Positions 11,602 through 23,589 of a stretch of 64,000 nucleotides of DNA are shown here, in pieces. The DNA is from Tenrec ecaudatus (Eukaryota > Chordata > Mammalia > Afrosoricida > Tenrecidae): positions 108,793,677-108,857,676 of the forward strand of contig NC_134542.1 of assembly GCF_050624435.1 (NCBI RefSeq). Reading direction: 5' to 3'. The position numbers and the translations under genes were made by a program. Under the pieces are notes generated by a model. The model saw nothing but the letters and a program-made list of their open reading frames with translations, was not told the DNA's origin and ran no database searches. Each line of letters begins with the position of its first letter. Within the stretch, counting starts at the first letter, position 1.

Positions 11602-11607
11602 GTGAGT
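11602..11607 (+). other. LRP1B: LRP1B exon 2 splice donor
   Basis: The sequence is GTGAGT, the consensus 5' splice site. A competing GT two bases upstream is weaker and would disturb the conserved phase. Reading through gives Glu then a stop, so the reading frame ends here unless it is spliced. Confidence 0.9.
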
Positions 11608-12103
11608 AGAGAGATTTTCATGCCATTCAAATGTACTCTACCTGTAAAACAAGGTGTCAGCTGTTTGCATGGATGATTCTTCTGGTTGCTTCTTCCTCTA
11701 TTTTCCCAAATAGCCTGAGAACCTTGAACCCTTTCATTCATTTTCTGTTCCTCTGAAGTGAGTATGTGAAGAAGAACAAAGAAATAGAATTTAATAGTGT
11801 GGATTAACTCACGAGGGCTGAAATGTGCCAGGCTGATTCAACTGCCACTTTATCCGTGCATTTAGCAATTGTTAAGAGAAAGAGACGGACAACCTGTTAG
11901 AATAGAACATTAATTTCGAGGCAGAAAAAACTTATTAGAACAAAAGGAAGTCAAATTTTACATATCATATTACTTGTATCAATGTCTTAATGTATTACAC
12001 GCATAATTGAGCATGTTTTCTTTTAAAATGGAACGAGAAGCATGTTATCTATCTTTGCACCTGAGTTCAGGCTGTTCCCTTGATAATATCAGATACAGAA
12101 GTG

Positions 12104-12520
12104 TGTTAGGCCAGATTGTCTAGCAAAACATGTGCAGCGACACCCTATGTATAGGAAAGAGCCGTGTATATATAGAAGGAATTATGTATCAAGAAGGCAA
12201 CTGAGCCGAGGCTAACTCAAGTGTATCAGTCCGATGCTAGTCCACCGTCCTTCTTCAGATTAAAGTATCTGCATGCCAGTGAAGCGGAATGGTGAACCAG
12301 GAAGCTGGAAGGTGGTAGTTGTTTGACTCCAGTCAGTGGAGCGATGGCAGGGACATAGGAAGGTGAAGTCATAAAGAAAGAGCGGATGTTCCTAGCTTCT
12401 CCACTTGCAAGAAGCCAATCCACAAAGAGATAGCATCAGTCTGTGACCTGATTGACACATTAGATCCCACCCCTACACGTTCATAAACATTCAAGTTGAC
12501 ATAAAATCTAACTGCCATAA
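12104..12520. repeat. Unnamed interspersed repeat, copy A
   Basis: Shares its layout with copies at 46616 and 49866. An AACTCAAGT segment is followed by an AGTCC..TCTTCAGA segment and AATGGTGAACCAGG. The last segment has CACCCCTACACGTTCATAAA then TTCAAGTTGACATAAAATC. It opens TGTTAGGCCAG. There are no long open frames, so it is probably a non-autonomous element or LTR-like unit of unknown class. Confidence 0.65.
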
Positions 12521-12524
12521 GTCC

Positions 12525-15500
12525 TAATTGTAGTGAGACTGCTATAGCTGATTTAGAGTCAAGCATGTGCTAGGCCCACATGTAAAAGACACTATGACAA
12601 AACTATCATTATTAACAATGGTCACAGGTAAATCTGCTGTACTTAAAACATGAACTATTTTTAAGGCATAAAGTCAGTCCCCTAAACCTTAATGTTGATA
12701 TTTTAACACGTCCACCAGAATTCTTTGCTTCTTATGCAATGATGTATGCCAGCCTATTAATATCATTCCTACAAAATCAGGTCAAGGGGAAGAAAAAAAT
12801 CCATTCTCCTAACTGCTTGAAAGTGTGAATTTAATACTTTCCCCTTATAATCTATTTGCTTACAAGTATTGAAGGAAAAGGATCAATATAAATACTAATA
12901 AAAAAGTTGCCTGTAGAAAGCAATGGTGATATATATCTTTGAAATGCTAGTCTTGTTTATAGTCTATTAACATGCGTTTACATGTTTGCATTAATTTCCC
13001 TTCTCCCCCATACTTTAAAGAGACTCCCTTCTTCTAAAGGAGTGAACTGACTTTTGTGGTTCTAATATTCACTCATTTAATTCTAAGACATTTACTGCAC
13101 TGCCTATGGGACGGACAAGGCTCTAGGCGTGATAAGAGAGAGGGGGCGGGGACGACGAAAAACACGCCATTGAATAAATTAAACAAGGTAGATCTGTGTA
13201 AGGCATGTCATTTAGCAGAAGAGAGGAGCAAAGCATTCATACAGACTCTAACATTGGTAAACTTTGGAAACACTACCTAAAGCGAAAGAAGCCAGTGATA
13301 ACAAGCTCCACATTGCTTGATGCCATTGCTTGATGAAGTGGGCAGGGCAACACAATTTCTAAACCGATGTCTGACAAGTGGTTTCTGGGGACCGGGTGAG
13401 AGGAACTGGGGAGAACGGGGGCGCTTTCTCATAGCTAAGGGGTTGTGGGACAATTTCTGAAATTAGAGTACAGTGCTTGTTGAACCACTCTGAATATACT
13501 AAGAATACCCTCGTGCACCTACATGAGGACACTGTATGTATGTGGATTAAATCTCAATAAAGCTGTCGGAAATGGGAAAAGGAAAGAAAAAACCCTTAAT
13601 ATCGTGCATATGGGTACAGAATTTATAATCATACCAACAGACCAAAAGTAATACATGTCTAAACATGAATTAAATATACTGCATGTATGCATCAATATCA
13701 TATATGTATATATAAATGTAGTAGCCTATTATTTTGATAGATTCACTCTTTTTAATCTTTATTTTTCCCTTATTCAAGCGTGAGCTCTGAATTCCCTCCT
13801 CATTAAGCCCACTAGGACTTAGTTAGGAAGTGAAATGTCACATTCTTGAATGTGACTGGTGGTGGTGTGCTTTCTGCGCTGTTGCTCCCTCACAACCTCT
13901 GATCAGAAATTTGACAGAAACACAGGAGAGATTTGTGGAATCTATCTGCTGGTAAAGGTCAAGTTTCAGGGGGAACAACAGTGAGCTTGGCGGTATACAA
14001 AACCAGTAGGAAGAAAGTAGACAAATGTCATTTTAGGCAGGAGTTCCCTTTATGCTGGCAAAGAAATTGGGGGAAAATGATGTTCTTTTTGTGCTCAAGA
14101 CAAAGATCAGTTGTGTGTGTAGTGGGGGGGAGGTGGAGTGGAGGGGGGAATGCTAGGCCGGAGAGCTTTCATGGCGCAGAGGGGACTATGGTAGAGCAAT
14201 AACGGAGCCTGGCTAGGACAGATGGATCAATAATAAATATTTCGCCCATCTTTGCCTGCTCAATATCTATGACATCATGACTGATACTCATTAGATGCAT
14301 GACAGTAGATACCCAGTCAGTGAATCATTTACCCCAACTGATGATTTGCCTTGAGTGTTAGCTGCCCCTACTACAGCGGGTGTAAAGTAGTTTTAATATC
14401 TCCCCTGGCCAGAAGGTAGACCCAGCATTGGGTGGAGGGAAAGCACTAGGTCCCTCAATTCATGAATGTCATGGTTAATCACAGGCGGAGGCCTAAGATT
14501 GAGAATAACAGGTGAATTCATTAGAAATAGATACATTTTCTTAGTTTACTTAGTTTGTTAAATAAAACCCATGCCTGCTCAAGTTAGTGTATCAGTTTTA
14601 AAGTTTTCAATTGTTCTCATTAAAAACTTTTGGATTCACATTTTAAGATAGTTACCCTCTTGGCCTTTCAAACTTCAAGATTGTTGAATATACTTAATGG
14701 CAACACAAGAACGACTGTCTCACCAAAGTAGCCAAATAACAAGGATACAGAAATGATCATTTTTCTACAGGACTGTTTAATCCAGGCAACATATTTGCAT
14801 TTACATTTAATTAGCCTGCTTTCAATCAAGGGCTTCAGTCAGGACTAATGGAAATCCAGGTGGTCATTGGGAATAAAAAGCTTTTTGAATAATATCAGAC
14901 TTTTTCAAATTTAAATTCCACAATCCAGATGTTCACAATTACCATTTTCTCTAATCACAGTGCATTGTCATGCATTATTGTATGCTATTCTTATGGAGTC
15001 GTAATGGATGTACATAAAATAATTGCATAATTTTATAATTACATGGATATATACATCGAATATAAAAGATGACTATAAATTGAAAACCTCACTGGCTGAT
15101 TCTTAGCAAGGGCATTTCTGTGCTCAGAGTATGGACTTAAGTATTTCTTCCTTTATTGGAACACGAAACCTGTTGTGTCTACAAAGTATTAGATGTGAGC
15201 AGCGGATTCAATCATTATTTTTTCTCTATCTATTTACCTTAAAAATGCTAGGAAGGTAAATTCAGCATAGAATTTTATTATAACATTGAGAGGGCTCTGA
15301 ATTGTCAAAATTCTAACCAAAAATAAGTGGATTCTGCTAGGGATGTAGAAAGCTTTTATTTGTGAAAAGATAGTGACTAAAACTCTCTAAACCGTGAATG
15401 CACATCACGAATTTTTGTTACATGTTTTGATAAACCTGTAGGGGAAGCATGCAGAAGAAGGGTTTCTGGGGCGGGGAGCGTACTGTGGTGGTGGCTGTGT

Positions 15501-17670
15501 GAGAGCAAGAAGTTCAAGAAGGAAAAAATATATTTGAAACTTTGGAAGCAATTTTACAATTATGCTTGAAGTGTCCGATCTAGAGAATGATATGACATCT
15601 GTATTAACTAACAATAAAGTGGTTTTGGGAAAAACAAAAAACAAAAAAACAAGAGCTTATGGAAGCTAAATGAAATTTGACAGTTGAAAATATTAGAAGT
15701 TGATTTTCCACCTCCTCTGTGATTGTTTAATCACCAAGCAGTGAGGTATATTCTCGTCTCCATGAAACAGTGGTTAGATTTCACTGCGGAAAGCAATACA
15801 TGCACTAGACTTACTTGAGCTTGATTTACCGCTAGACTGATTTAATGTTGGGATGACACTTAAATCTACAATTGGAGAAATGTAATGAATATGTGCTTAG
15901 CATTGTATAGAAGTGCCAGTTGCCCCATATTAAAAAATGAAAATCTTTATATCTGCACATGATTTGAAATAAGTTTTCTTGTATCTAACATACTGACAAG
16001 TATTTTAGAAAATACTATCTTTGCATCCTTTGAGGTAAGGAGAGAGGAAATTGCAGAATTCACCACCTTTCTTCTCAGTGCCTTCCATCCAGTATTCTTT
16101 GTCTAGTGTGGCGAGTTTGATCAGCTAAAGCGAAATGGAGAAATGTTTATCCATCGAATGAAAGCTTGATATCACCTCCATCAGGGAAGTGTCTTTAAAA
16201 AGCACGTTCATTCTGAGGTGTTATAAGTGTAATCCCTTATAGGGTTTTCTGATACTTAATGGCAGTTTTTTTTTCTTCAAATATCAGCTTCATTTGATTG
16301 ATATTTTGTAGCAATCTGATATTATTGCACTTACCATTAGATTTTGCATTGCACGTGGGGAAGTGTTAGCTATGCTGTTTCTCCTTCTCTTTGGTTCTAC
16401 TCCACCCTCCTTGAGATAATCCTTTCGAAAAACTTTGATTACTGGCCAGGTGTCAGCTATATTGACTCATTGGCCAGCAAAGCAGAATTAAAATCACCTG
16501 AGGAGAACCTGGAGAGATTGTGGAGTGATTTGCACATCATCTCCATGTTTTCTCATCCTCAGAATGGATCTATTAGGAAGTATTTTCAGCATTGCAGCCC
16601 CATAGGAGCTCTGTCGTGTGTTCTTCTCTATTGTTATAAGTTTGTTTAGGTTGTTTGTTAATCACAACGCTTTAATGGGAGGGGAGGGTGCTTCTCAGTT
16701 TACAGTAAGTACAAAAATACGCTGCCAACACATTTGGCTCCCAAGCTCTCGTTAGCCAGCTCATGTTTGATGGCACTGCTAAATGATCCTCAGTGTGTAG
16801 TGATGGAATTCGGCCTGTGCCCAGGTGTGGTGACGGCACAGAGCGGGCTCACTCACAGGTGGACATGTAAGCTGAAGTGTGCGCACCTGACAAAGATTCA
16901 CGGTGGAGACAGTACAAAGTAATCTGCAAATGTTTTTATGCTCATGCATTTTAAAAAAGACCTCTGTATTGGTTAGGGTTGTCCCAGTATTTTACCACCT
17001 GAAACGAAAGCTCCAAACAAGAGCTTCAACAAATAGTTGTTTATGTTCTTCATTAAAAAAAAAAAAAGTTTTAAAAGACGGACAGTTCAAGGTTGATAAA
17101 GTGGCTCCCAAATGAGACCAGGTTTCTCCCTTTCTGTCCTGCCGTGTAGCTGTTCATCTTGTAGTCACAGGATGCTAACTCCACATTCCTTGTCCCATCG
17201 GTGTCGCATGGCAGGCTGGGAAAAGACAAATAAAAGAGAGCCACGGGAAAGGGCAAGCGGAGCCTCTCTGTTTATCAAGAGAATAATTGCTTCTCTAGGA
17301 AACACACTCCATATAGTTCTGCTTAGATCTTCCTAGCAAGAACTAAGTAAGAGGAGAGAGAAGAGTGGTGAGAATTTGGAAAAGGATCCTTGTTTTGCAA
17401 AAACTAAAATAGGGAGTTCGCCTTGAAAGTCCCAAGAGGGAAGCAGATAATAGGTGACGCGGCAGCTGTGCGCGTCCGGGGCAGGGAGTGATTCCGACTT
17501 CTCCAAGCCAACCACCAGATTCCAAAACCACTTCCTGCGCACCTTTGCTCTCCCGCATTTGACCTGAATGTTTGAGCCTCTGCAATTTCATCTACGCAAT
17601 GAAAATGATAACAGCTTCCCACACACTACAGTACTGAGAGTGTCTGTTATGAAGAAAAACCTCACTTGAA
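12525..17670. other. Long repeat-poor intronic stretch
   Basis: Five kilobases with no AfroSINE recognised, unusual for this window. It includes a G-rich run at 14115-14150, the motif-rich block near 14778-14813, a T-run in old repeat-like sequence at 16970-17260, and a CpG-containing patch at 17450-17500. No coding gene. Confidence 0.5.
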
Positions 17671-17674
17671 GGCA

Positions 17675-18118
17675 TTTTTTTAAAATCATTTTTTGGGGGT
17701 CTCATGCAACTCTTATCACAACCCTTACATCCATCCATTGGGTCAAGCACATTTGCACATTTGTTGTCATCATCATTCTCAAAACATTTGCTTTCCACTT
17801 GAACCCCTGGTATCAGCTCCTCATTTTCCCCTTCCCTCCACTCACTCCTCCCTCTTGAACCCTTGGTAATTTATAAATTATTATTATTTTGTCATATCTT
17901 AAACTGTCCGATGTCTCTCTTCACCCACTTTTCTTTTGTCTGTCCCCCAGCGAGGGGGTTATATATAGATCTTTATAATCGCTTCCCCCTTTCTACCCCA
18001 CCCTCTCTTTACCCCCCTGGTATCGCCACTCACACCACTGGTCCTGAGGGACCATCTGTCCTGGATTCCCTGTGCTTCCAGTTCCTATCTGTACCAGTGT
18101 ACACTCTCCGGTCCAGCG
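17675..18118 (-). mobile_element. Afrotherian RTE-type repeat, long copy, antisense
   Basis: T-run, AAAATCATTTTTTGGGGG, ACTCTTATCACAACCCTTAC, CATCCATTGGGTCAAGCAC, TATCGCCACTCACACCACTG and CCTGTGCTTCCAGTTCCTAT. About 440 bp of the 3' region of a long tenrec-type retroposon is present; the poly(A) end faces left. The same segments recur in both arms of the rearranged copy at 35231-36035. Similarity fades after about 18118. Confidence 0.85.
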
Positions 18119-18464
18119 GCTGGATCGAAGGCCTTTTAATGGAGCCCCGTAAGCATCCCCTCATGAGATTTCTTTACCATTCGCCCCTAATCCTAATTGA
18201 AAAGTGGTTTCCTTCTCAAAGGCCGGGGCTCAGAGTCCCTGTAACTCACAGCGTAACTTCAAGTGGCTCCATGTTTATTGGATCGGTAGGCGACACCGCA
18301 AAGTCAGGACAAAGTGAGGGCAGAGGCTACTGAGGGGCTGGTGGCTCTGGGGACTTCGTCCAAATCAGCATCTTATTTACTAGGAAAGGAGAGGTACAAA
18401 GTACACATTTAAAATATTAGTATAATGTTGGAAGTGAATGATATCGTTTTGACAGCACTGTAAC

Positions 18465-18592
18465 CCTGAAGAGTGCATGTCATTGTCTCCATTTAAGGGA
18501 TGAGGAAATTGGGTGTCTGAGTTTAGGGGGTGTGCTGAGATGACCATGAGCCTGAGCTGGAAAGTCAAGATTCAAACCCAGCGCTGTCCATG
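18465..18592 (+). mobile_element. MIR SINE
   Basis: CTCCATTTAAGGGATGAGGA followed by the conserved central part and TTCAAACCCAGCGCTGTCC. This is the ancient mammal-wide repeat in its normal order. Confidence 0.85.
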
Positions 18593-18599
18593 TAAAAGT

Positions 18600-19790
18600 C
18601 TGTGGGCTTCATGTCTCAAGCGTTATCTAACGGTGATTTTATGTGGACATCATCTTCTTTCTTCAGTAGCCCCTCAGAGCTGGCTGCTGTAACAAATTAG
18701 AGTTTACTTTCTATTTGAACTTGCTTTACTCCCCTCCCCCTTTTTTTTCTTTAGTCAATTGCAGAGGAAAAAAGGACCCAGCTCCTCACAGGCTCCCCTC
18801 AGGGCACCTCACTGAAAAAAGTGATAGGTGTCCTTGGAAACCCAGGAAGCGCATCACAACAGGGTTGTCTTGCATTCCTTTAGGAAGCAATCAGTGCTAA
18901 TTGAAGAATGCAGGAAAAAGAACAAGTCTCCTGGGAATGAGGCACAGATGCATTTGTTAAAAATGAAAGTGGCTCTAAGGCACTAGGGTTAGATGTGGCC
19001 CTGCATGAATGGTCCATTTCCGTAGCTGAGACTTTAAAGTTTGTTTAGAGTGGGATGTTAATAAACTTCTGCTACCCAATTTGTGACCTTCCCCTAGGAT
19101 ATATGGTTGAGTTTCTTTCAGAATTTCCTTCTAAACGTTCTATCTTTCACAGAGGTCAGAACAATAAAATGGAATTCAGGTGGGAGGTTATTAGAAAACA
19201 GATCCTGCCCTTTAAATATACAGTATCACTGGGCACTGAAAGCAGACTATGGGACAATAAAGTGGATGGAAGTGTGGTCCTTGTTTCTAAGGAATGGTGA
19301 TTTAAAGGTCATTTTGCAATGAACTAAGACATAAGAACCACAAAGCAAAGCCTATTGTTAGGAAAAACACTGAAATGATCCAACGAATTAAAGGGGCCGG
19401 CTATGAGACCCATGAGGACTGTCTATGTGTCCTTTAATCCCTCTCTTTAAGTTCTTCGAGGTGCCTCACCTTAGCAAAGGTCTAAAACATTGACCCTTCC
19501 TTCAATTAAAAAACAAAACAAAAACTCCCCACTTAAGAATCCCGCTGAAAGGGTAATATGAAGGAGCGACCCATACTGGGGTAAGATAATGGCATTTCTC
19601 CTCAGGGTGCACAAAGGCCTCTGAAAACTGGCCTCAGCAAGATCCAGGAAGGGGGCTGCAGGGTCGCATGCACAGCAGATCTAACGATGGAAAGAACATA
19701 GGAAATGCGAAAAAGCCTGTCCTTCAAGCCTCAACACGGCCTTGCTTTTTGGTCTGCTGGTCAGGTATCACAGGCCACAGAACTAAAAGC
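18600..19790. other. Unassigned intronic sequence
   Basis: CTGGCTGCTGTAACAAATTA at about 18680 recalls an old eutherian repeat start. The rest is unassigned. Confidence 0.45.
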
Positions 19791-19792
19791 AT

Positions 19793-20225
19793 GCATATAT
19801 GTTAATTATATAATTAATTATATAATTATATAATTAATCATAAATATATAATTATTATTTCTCATATATGATTAGTCAATACATTATAAAGATGTAATGA
19901 TGTAATTATTTTATGTAATGTAATTAATGATATAATGGAATATAATATCAATTGTACATGACTAGTTAATGCATTAAATTATCTGGGTATTTAATAATGA
20001 TAATCTCAGCATTATCTAATATTTACTTGATATTAATATCAATTAATTATATGCAATTTACATGTGATTTATTTAACACTATTTAGCATACTATTTTTGT
20101 TGATATATTGTTAGTATTTTATATAAACTAAATTTAACTAATAGCTTATGTTACTATATTAACATAGAATATAGTAAAATTATTAATTACATAATTAACA
20201 TAGGATATAGTTGCACATATACTAC
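19793..20225. repeat. Extremely A+T-rich block
   Basis: About 430 bp made almost entirely of TAATTA, ATATAAT and TTAATA words with many short internal inverted repeats (such as TAATTATATAATTA). No coding or SINE content. Confidence 0.9.
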
Positions 20226-20280
20226 GTCCCTCAGCCTGGGAAAATGCAGCGAATGAAAGCTTTTATTGGGCCTACCCTTG

Positions 20281-20421
20281 TTACTGTGGTTGCTTGGCAA
20301 CCTAGAGTCATTTCTGACTAATTGCCAACCTATGTACAATGGAGAACAACCCTGCCCAACCCCACAGCATCATCACACCCATTGCTAAAGGTGAGCCTAT
20401 TGTTGCAGCCACCATGTCCTT
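20281..20421 (-). mobile_element. RTE LINE 3' end, antisense
   Basis: TGGTTGCTTGGCAACCTAGA, GAACAACCCTGCCCAACC and TATTGTTGCAGCCACCATGT match the antisense C-terminal RT region seen at 48598. It directly follows the AT-rich block. Confidence 0.7.
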
Positions 20422-20429
20422 CCCCATTC

Positions 20430-21480
20430 GGGTGAAAGGAGGGGATTCCAGAGACAGCTCAGTGCCTAGGTCCACAGTCGGCGTGGCTTAAAGGAGGGTG
20501 GGCTGTAAACAGATGGTTGTGCCGGGCTCTGTAGGGATAAAGCTGAAGTCTGTGCCAGGAGTCAGCTTGGCCCCTTGGCACACCATCATTTTTCCACACA
20601 GAGGAAGCATTTGGGGCTGGGGATGAAGACTTCCTTTCTTCCATGGGTGAGCACTTTCTTCCTGGAGGACATTTTATTCTTTACAGTGAGAGTAAAACTT
20701 TCATTTGCCTTTCATTCCAGGGCTCCTAAAAGGACATATTTTACTAAATGAAACACTAAAGGAGGTTGTGTTCTGGAATGCATTTGGAATGCCCGTGTCC
20801 TTTTGCTTCTTTTTCTCTTCTCCCGTGTCTTCTTGATCCCTGCCCCCAAGCAGATATGAAACTATAATTGATGCCTATGAACTTTTCAGTACAGCCAAGA
20901 GTATCGTTAGTTTATGAATTATTACATTAGCTATGTCCAAGTTTAAGGAATAGGGTTGACTTTGGATAGACTTTTTAATTGTTAAAAACTGCTTTCATTA
21001 TTTGTTTCAGGTTGGGAAATCTGTTAACAGGAAAGGAAGTTCATGTGAAGATAGGTAATGCAGGCCTTAGGTGTGAGGGAACCAATTTGCTTCTTTCTAC
21101 AAAGGGAGGTGGTTATGCCCTGAGAGAATGGATGCAGATATCCACTCAGCTCATAGCGTTTCTGGTGACAGACCGTTGCCTTAGGAGAAAAGTTCCTGTC
21201 TATAGTATGCAGTGTAAATATGATCTGTCACAATCAGGCAGAACTCTTCAGTTCACGCAAACCTTCCTGAAATTCAGCAGCAAAGGAGACAACAAGCACG
21301 CAAACACTTTCCAACCCTTTTGACGGGATTTCCAAGAGAAATTATGAATGCCAAGCTTTTTGTCTTAGAACGCAACATGCAGCCATAAGCCTCACAATTC
21401 CAATCTTTCATAACTAGGAACTTGTAGAAATAGCTCCTATATCTACACTATTATACAGCCATTGAAATGCATTTTACTGG
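20430..21480. other. Unassigned intronic sequence
   Basis: No gene or repeat recognised. Confidence 0.5.
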
Positions 21481-21488
21481 TTTACATG

Positions 21489-21708
21489 AAACCAAATTGA
21501 AAAACAAATCCCTGGTCTTCAAGTCATTTCTGACTCACCATGACCGTCCTACAGGGGAGAGTAGAACTGTCCCTCAGAGTTCCCAGGTCTGTCGATCTCT
21601 ATGGAAGCCACTGCCTCATCCCTTTCCCACAGAAAGGCTGGTCAGCGTGGGCCACTGACCTGTTGGCTAGCCACCTAGCACCTGACCACTGTGCCATCGG
21701 GGCTCCTG
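21489..21708 (-). mobile_element. AfroSINE
   Basis: ACCAAATTGAAAAAC, TTCTGACTCACCATGACC and ACCACTGTGCCATCGGGGCT; antisense, close to full length. Confidence 0.88.
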
Positions 21709-21908
21709 TTTCATATTGGAATCATTAAATAGTATTCGATCTTTGTAATAAATTTTTGAGAAAACTAGGTCAAATAGTATGGTTACGTAAAGAAAGAGAA
21801 AAAGATAGGAAGACAGAGAGACAGGAAAAAACTTGAGGTATAAGAAAGGGTTGCTTGGCAAGTCGTTGATGGCAATAAAATTAGAGTAAACAACAACAAA
21901 AATAAACA

Positions 21909-22095
21909 AACCCCAAACAGACTCACTGCTATCGAGTCAATATTGGTTCAAAGCGTCCCCTGTGGGTTTCCAAGTGTAAGTGTTTAAGGGAATAGAAAGC
22001 CCAGTCTTTTTCCCTCAGAGCTGCTGGTGGGTTTGAACTGCCAACTATGCGGATCGCAGTCCAAAGTGTAACCACGATGTCACCAAGACTCCTTT
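21909..22095 (-). mobile_element. AfroSINE
   Basis: AGACTCACTGCTATCGAGTC tail, GAATAGAAAGCCCAGTCTTT middle and ACCACGATGTCACCAAGACT head, antisense. Confidence 0.88.
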
Positions 22096-22187
22096 AACAT
22101 TAGGATAGGGGTGACACACACTTTTCTGAATTCCAACTATCAACCAAGGAACCATTCCTGTCACCTTAAGGCTCACCTGCCTCCTAC

Positions 22188-22310
22188 AACACCATGCGCT
22201 ACTTAGTAAAAATGCTTCAGACAGTTTCCGAGAGCAGATCTCTAGTCTTGCCGCCCGTGGCACCTCTGGGTGGACTGAAACCATGAACCTTTAGGTGAGT
22301 AGTCTAACAC
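22188..22310 (-). mobile_element. AfroSINE fragment
   Basis: ACAGTTTCCGAGAGCAGATC and GGTGGACTGAAACCATGAAC; the tail part is missing. Confidence 0.65.
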
Positions 22311-22902
22311 AAACCATGGGCCTCACTCGAGAACATTTCCCATTACAGACATATTGCATTTTCATACTGTCTAAGAATTATGTGCTGATTGAAAACTCCC
22401 TCTTTTTTGAGGTTACTCTAAACATTATTAAATATCAGAGTACTATACTGACCTAGAATTATTGACAAGCTGTAAAATACTATTTGTAATGGACAAAAAC
22501 CCAGGTCTACAGTAGTGCACAAACTAATTTAAAATATTATTTAATGATGCTATTCTTATTTAAGTGAAAACAATGATTTTAAATGAATGATTAGTACATA
22601 ATGTCTGATGGATATTTTCCAAATATTAATGGGTGATAAATTCCTCCAATATTAAAAACAAACAAAAATGCCAACCCATATCCCTTGTGGTCCAGTCTAC
22701 TTATTTAGAAGTGCATTTTAAACTCTCCTTGTAAACCTCTTTCTAGTGCACAAGAATTCTAATTTGTATACTTGATCTATCACTCCTTATTTTTTGAAGA
22801 AAACTGGAGAAATGTATAAGCTTATAGATTTATTGCTAATATGCATGCATGCTTATGAGTCTGATCAGTCATATTAGTAATAAATACATATTGCTTTTTT
22901 GT

Positions 22903-22967
22903 AGGTCCTTAAGTTGATTCTGATTCCTTGTTACCCTGTATGATAGAGTAGAACTCATTCACAGACT
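22903..22967 (-). mobile_element. AfroSINE tail fragment
   Basis: TTGATTCTGATTCCTTGTTA then ATAGAGTAGAACTCATTCAC, only the tail third. It abuts the next RTE-type repeat. Confidence 0.6.
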
Positions 22968-23580
22968 GTAATTTTTTTAATGTAAATTTTAGCTTTTTGT
23001 TATGAATTTGGTGAAGGTTTACAGAACAGATGATCAGGCTTACATTCAACACTTCATAAACATTGTGTTCAGTTTCTCACTTAACAAATCATGTACATTG
23101 TATTGAGTTTTACATTCAGCAATTCATATACAATTAACATTGCATTTCATCTCCTTTGCTGAAATCCTCTCAATGTCATATCACTCTTCACACTCCTTTC
23201 TCATGTTTCCTCTTTTCATTTCTCCCCCTTCCTTGACGTTTCTGAACTTTCTTTTTGAGCTCAGGTGGCTAAGTATTCAAAGCGCATACCTCACTACTTT
23301 TGTTGCTCACTTTATGTTTGTTTGAAAACTGAGCCAAGAGGAGGAATTCATTTCCAGAGCTGAAGAAACGCTAAGGGCCACCGTCTTCAGGTTACAGCTG
23401 TCTCCCTGTGACCAAGAAGCCTGGCTTCTTTTACAGGTTTCGGTTTTAGTGACAGCCTTCTCCCACTCTACCTCGGACCTTCTCATTTAAACAGTTGGTA
23501 GAGGAAGCAGGGCATCATCTAGTTCTTTCAGTCTAAGGTTTGTGGAAATAGGATTTTATGTGGTTCATTAGTCCATTAGA
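22968..23580 (-). mobile_element. Older RTE-type repeat (elephant-like 3' region), antisense
   Basis: T-run then GGTGAAGGTTTACAGAACAG and CATTCAACACTTCATAAACA, a signature I associate with proboscidean/afrotherian RTE-derived repeats. A second block (CTGGCTTCTTTTACAGGTTT, GTGACAGCCTTCTCCCACTC) extends it to about 23580. More diverged than the 17675 copy. Confidence 0.6.
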
Positions 23581-23589
23581 TTGTTTTTC

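Noticed and set aside
11250..11609. 119-codon open frame covering LRP1B exon 2 and upstream intron
   Set aside because: The part before 11479 is intron that happens to stay open; the acceptor and known domain start define the true exon.
14115..14150. G-rich run considered as a G-quadruplex
   Set aside because: It has one long G-run and only GG-size tracts between it and the last run, so a stable four-tract structure is doubtful.
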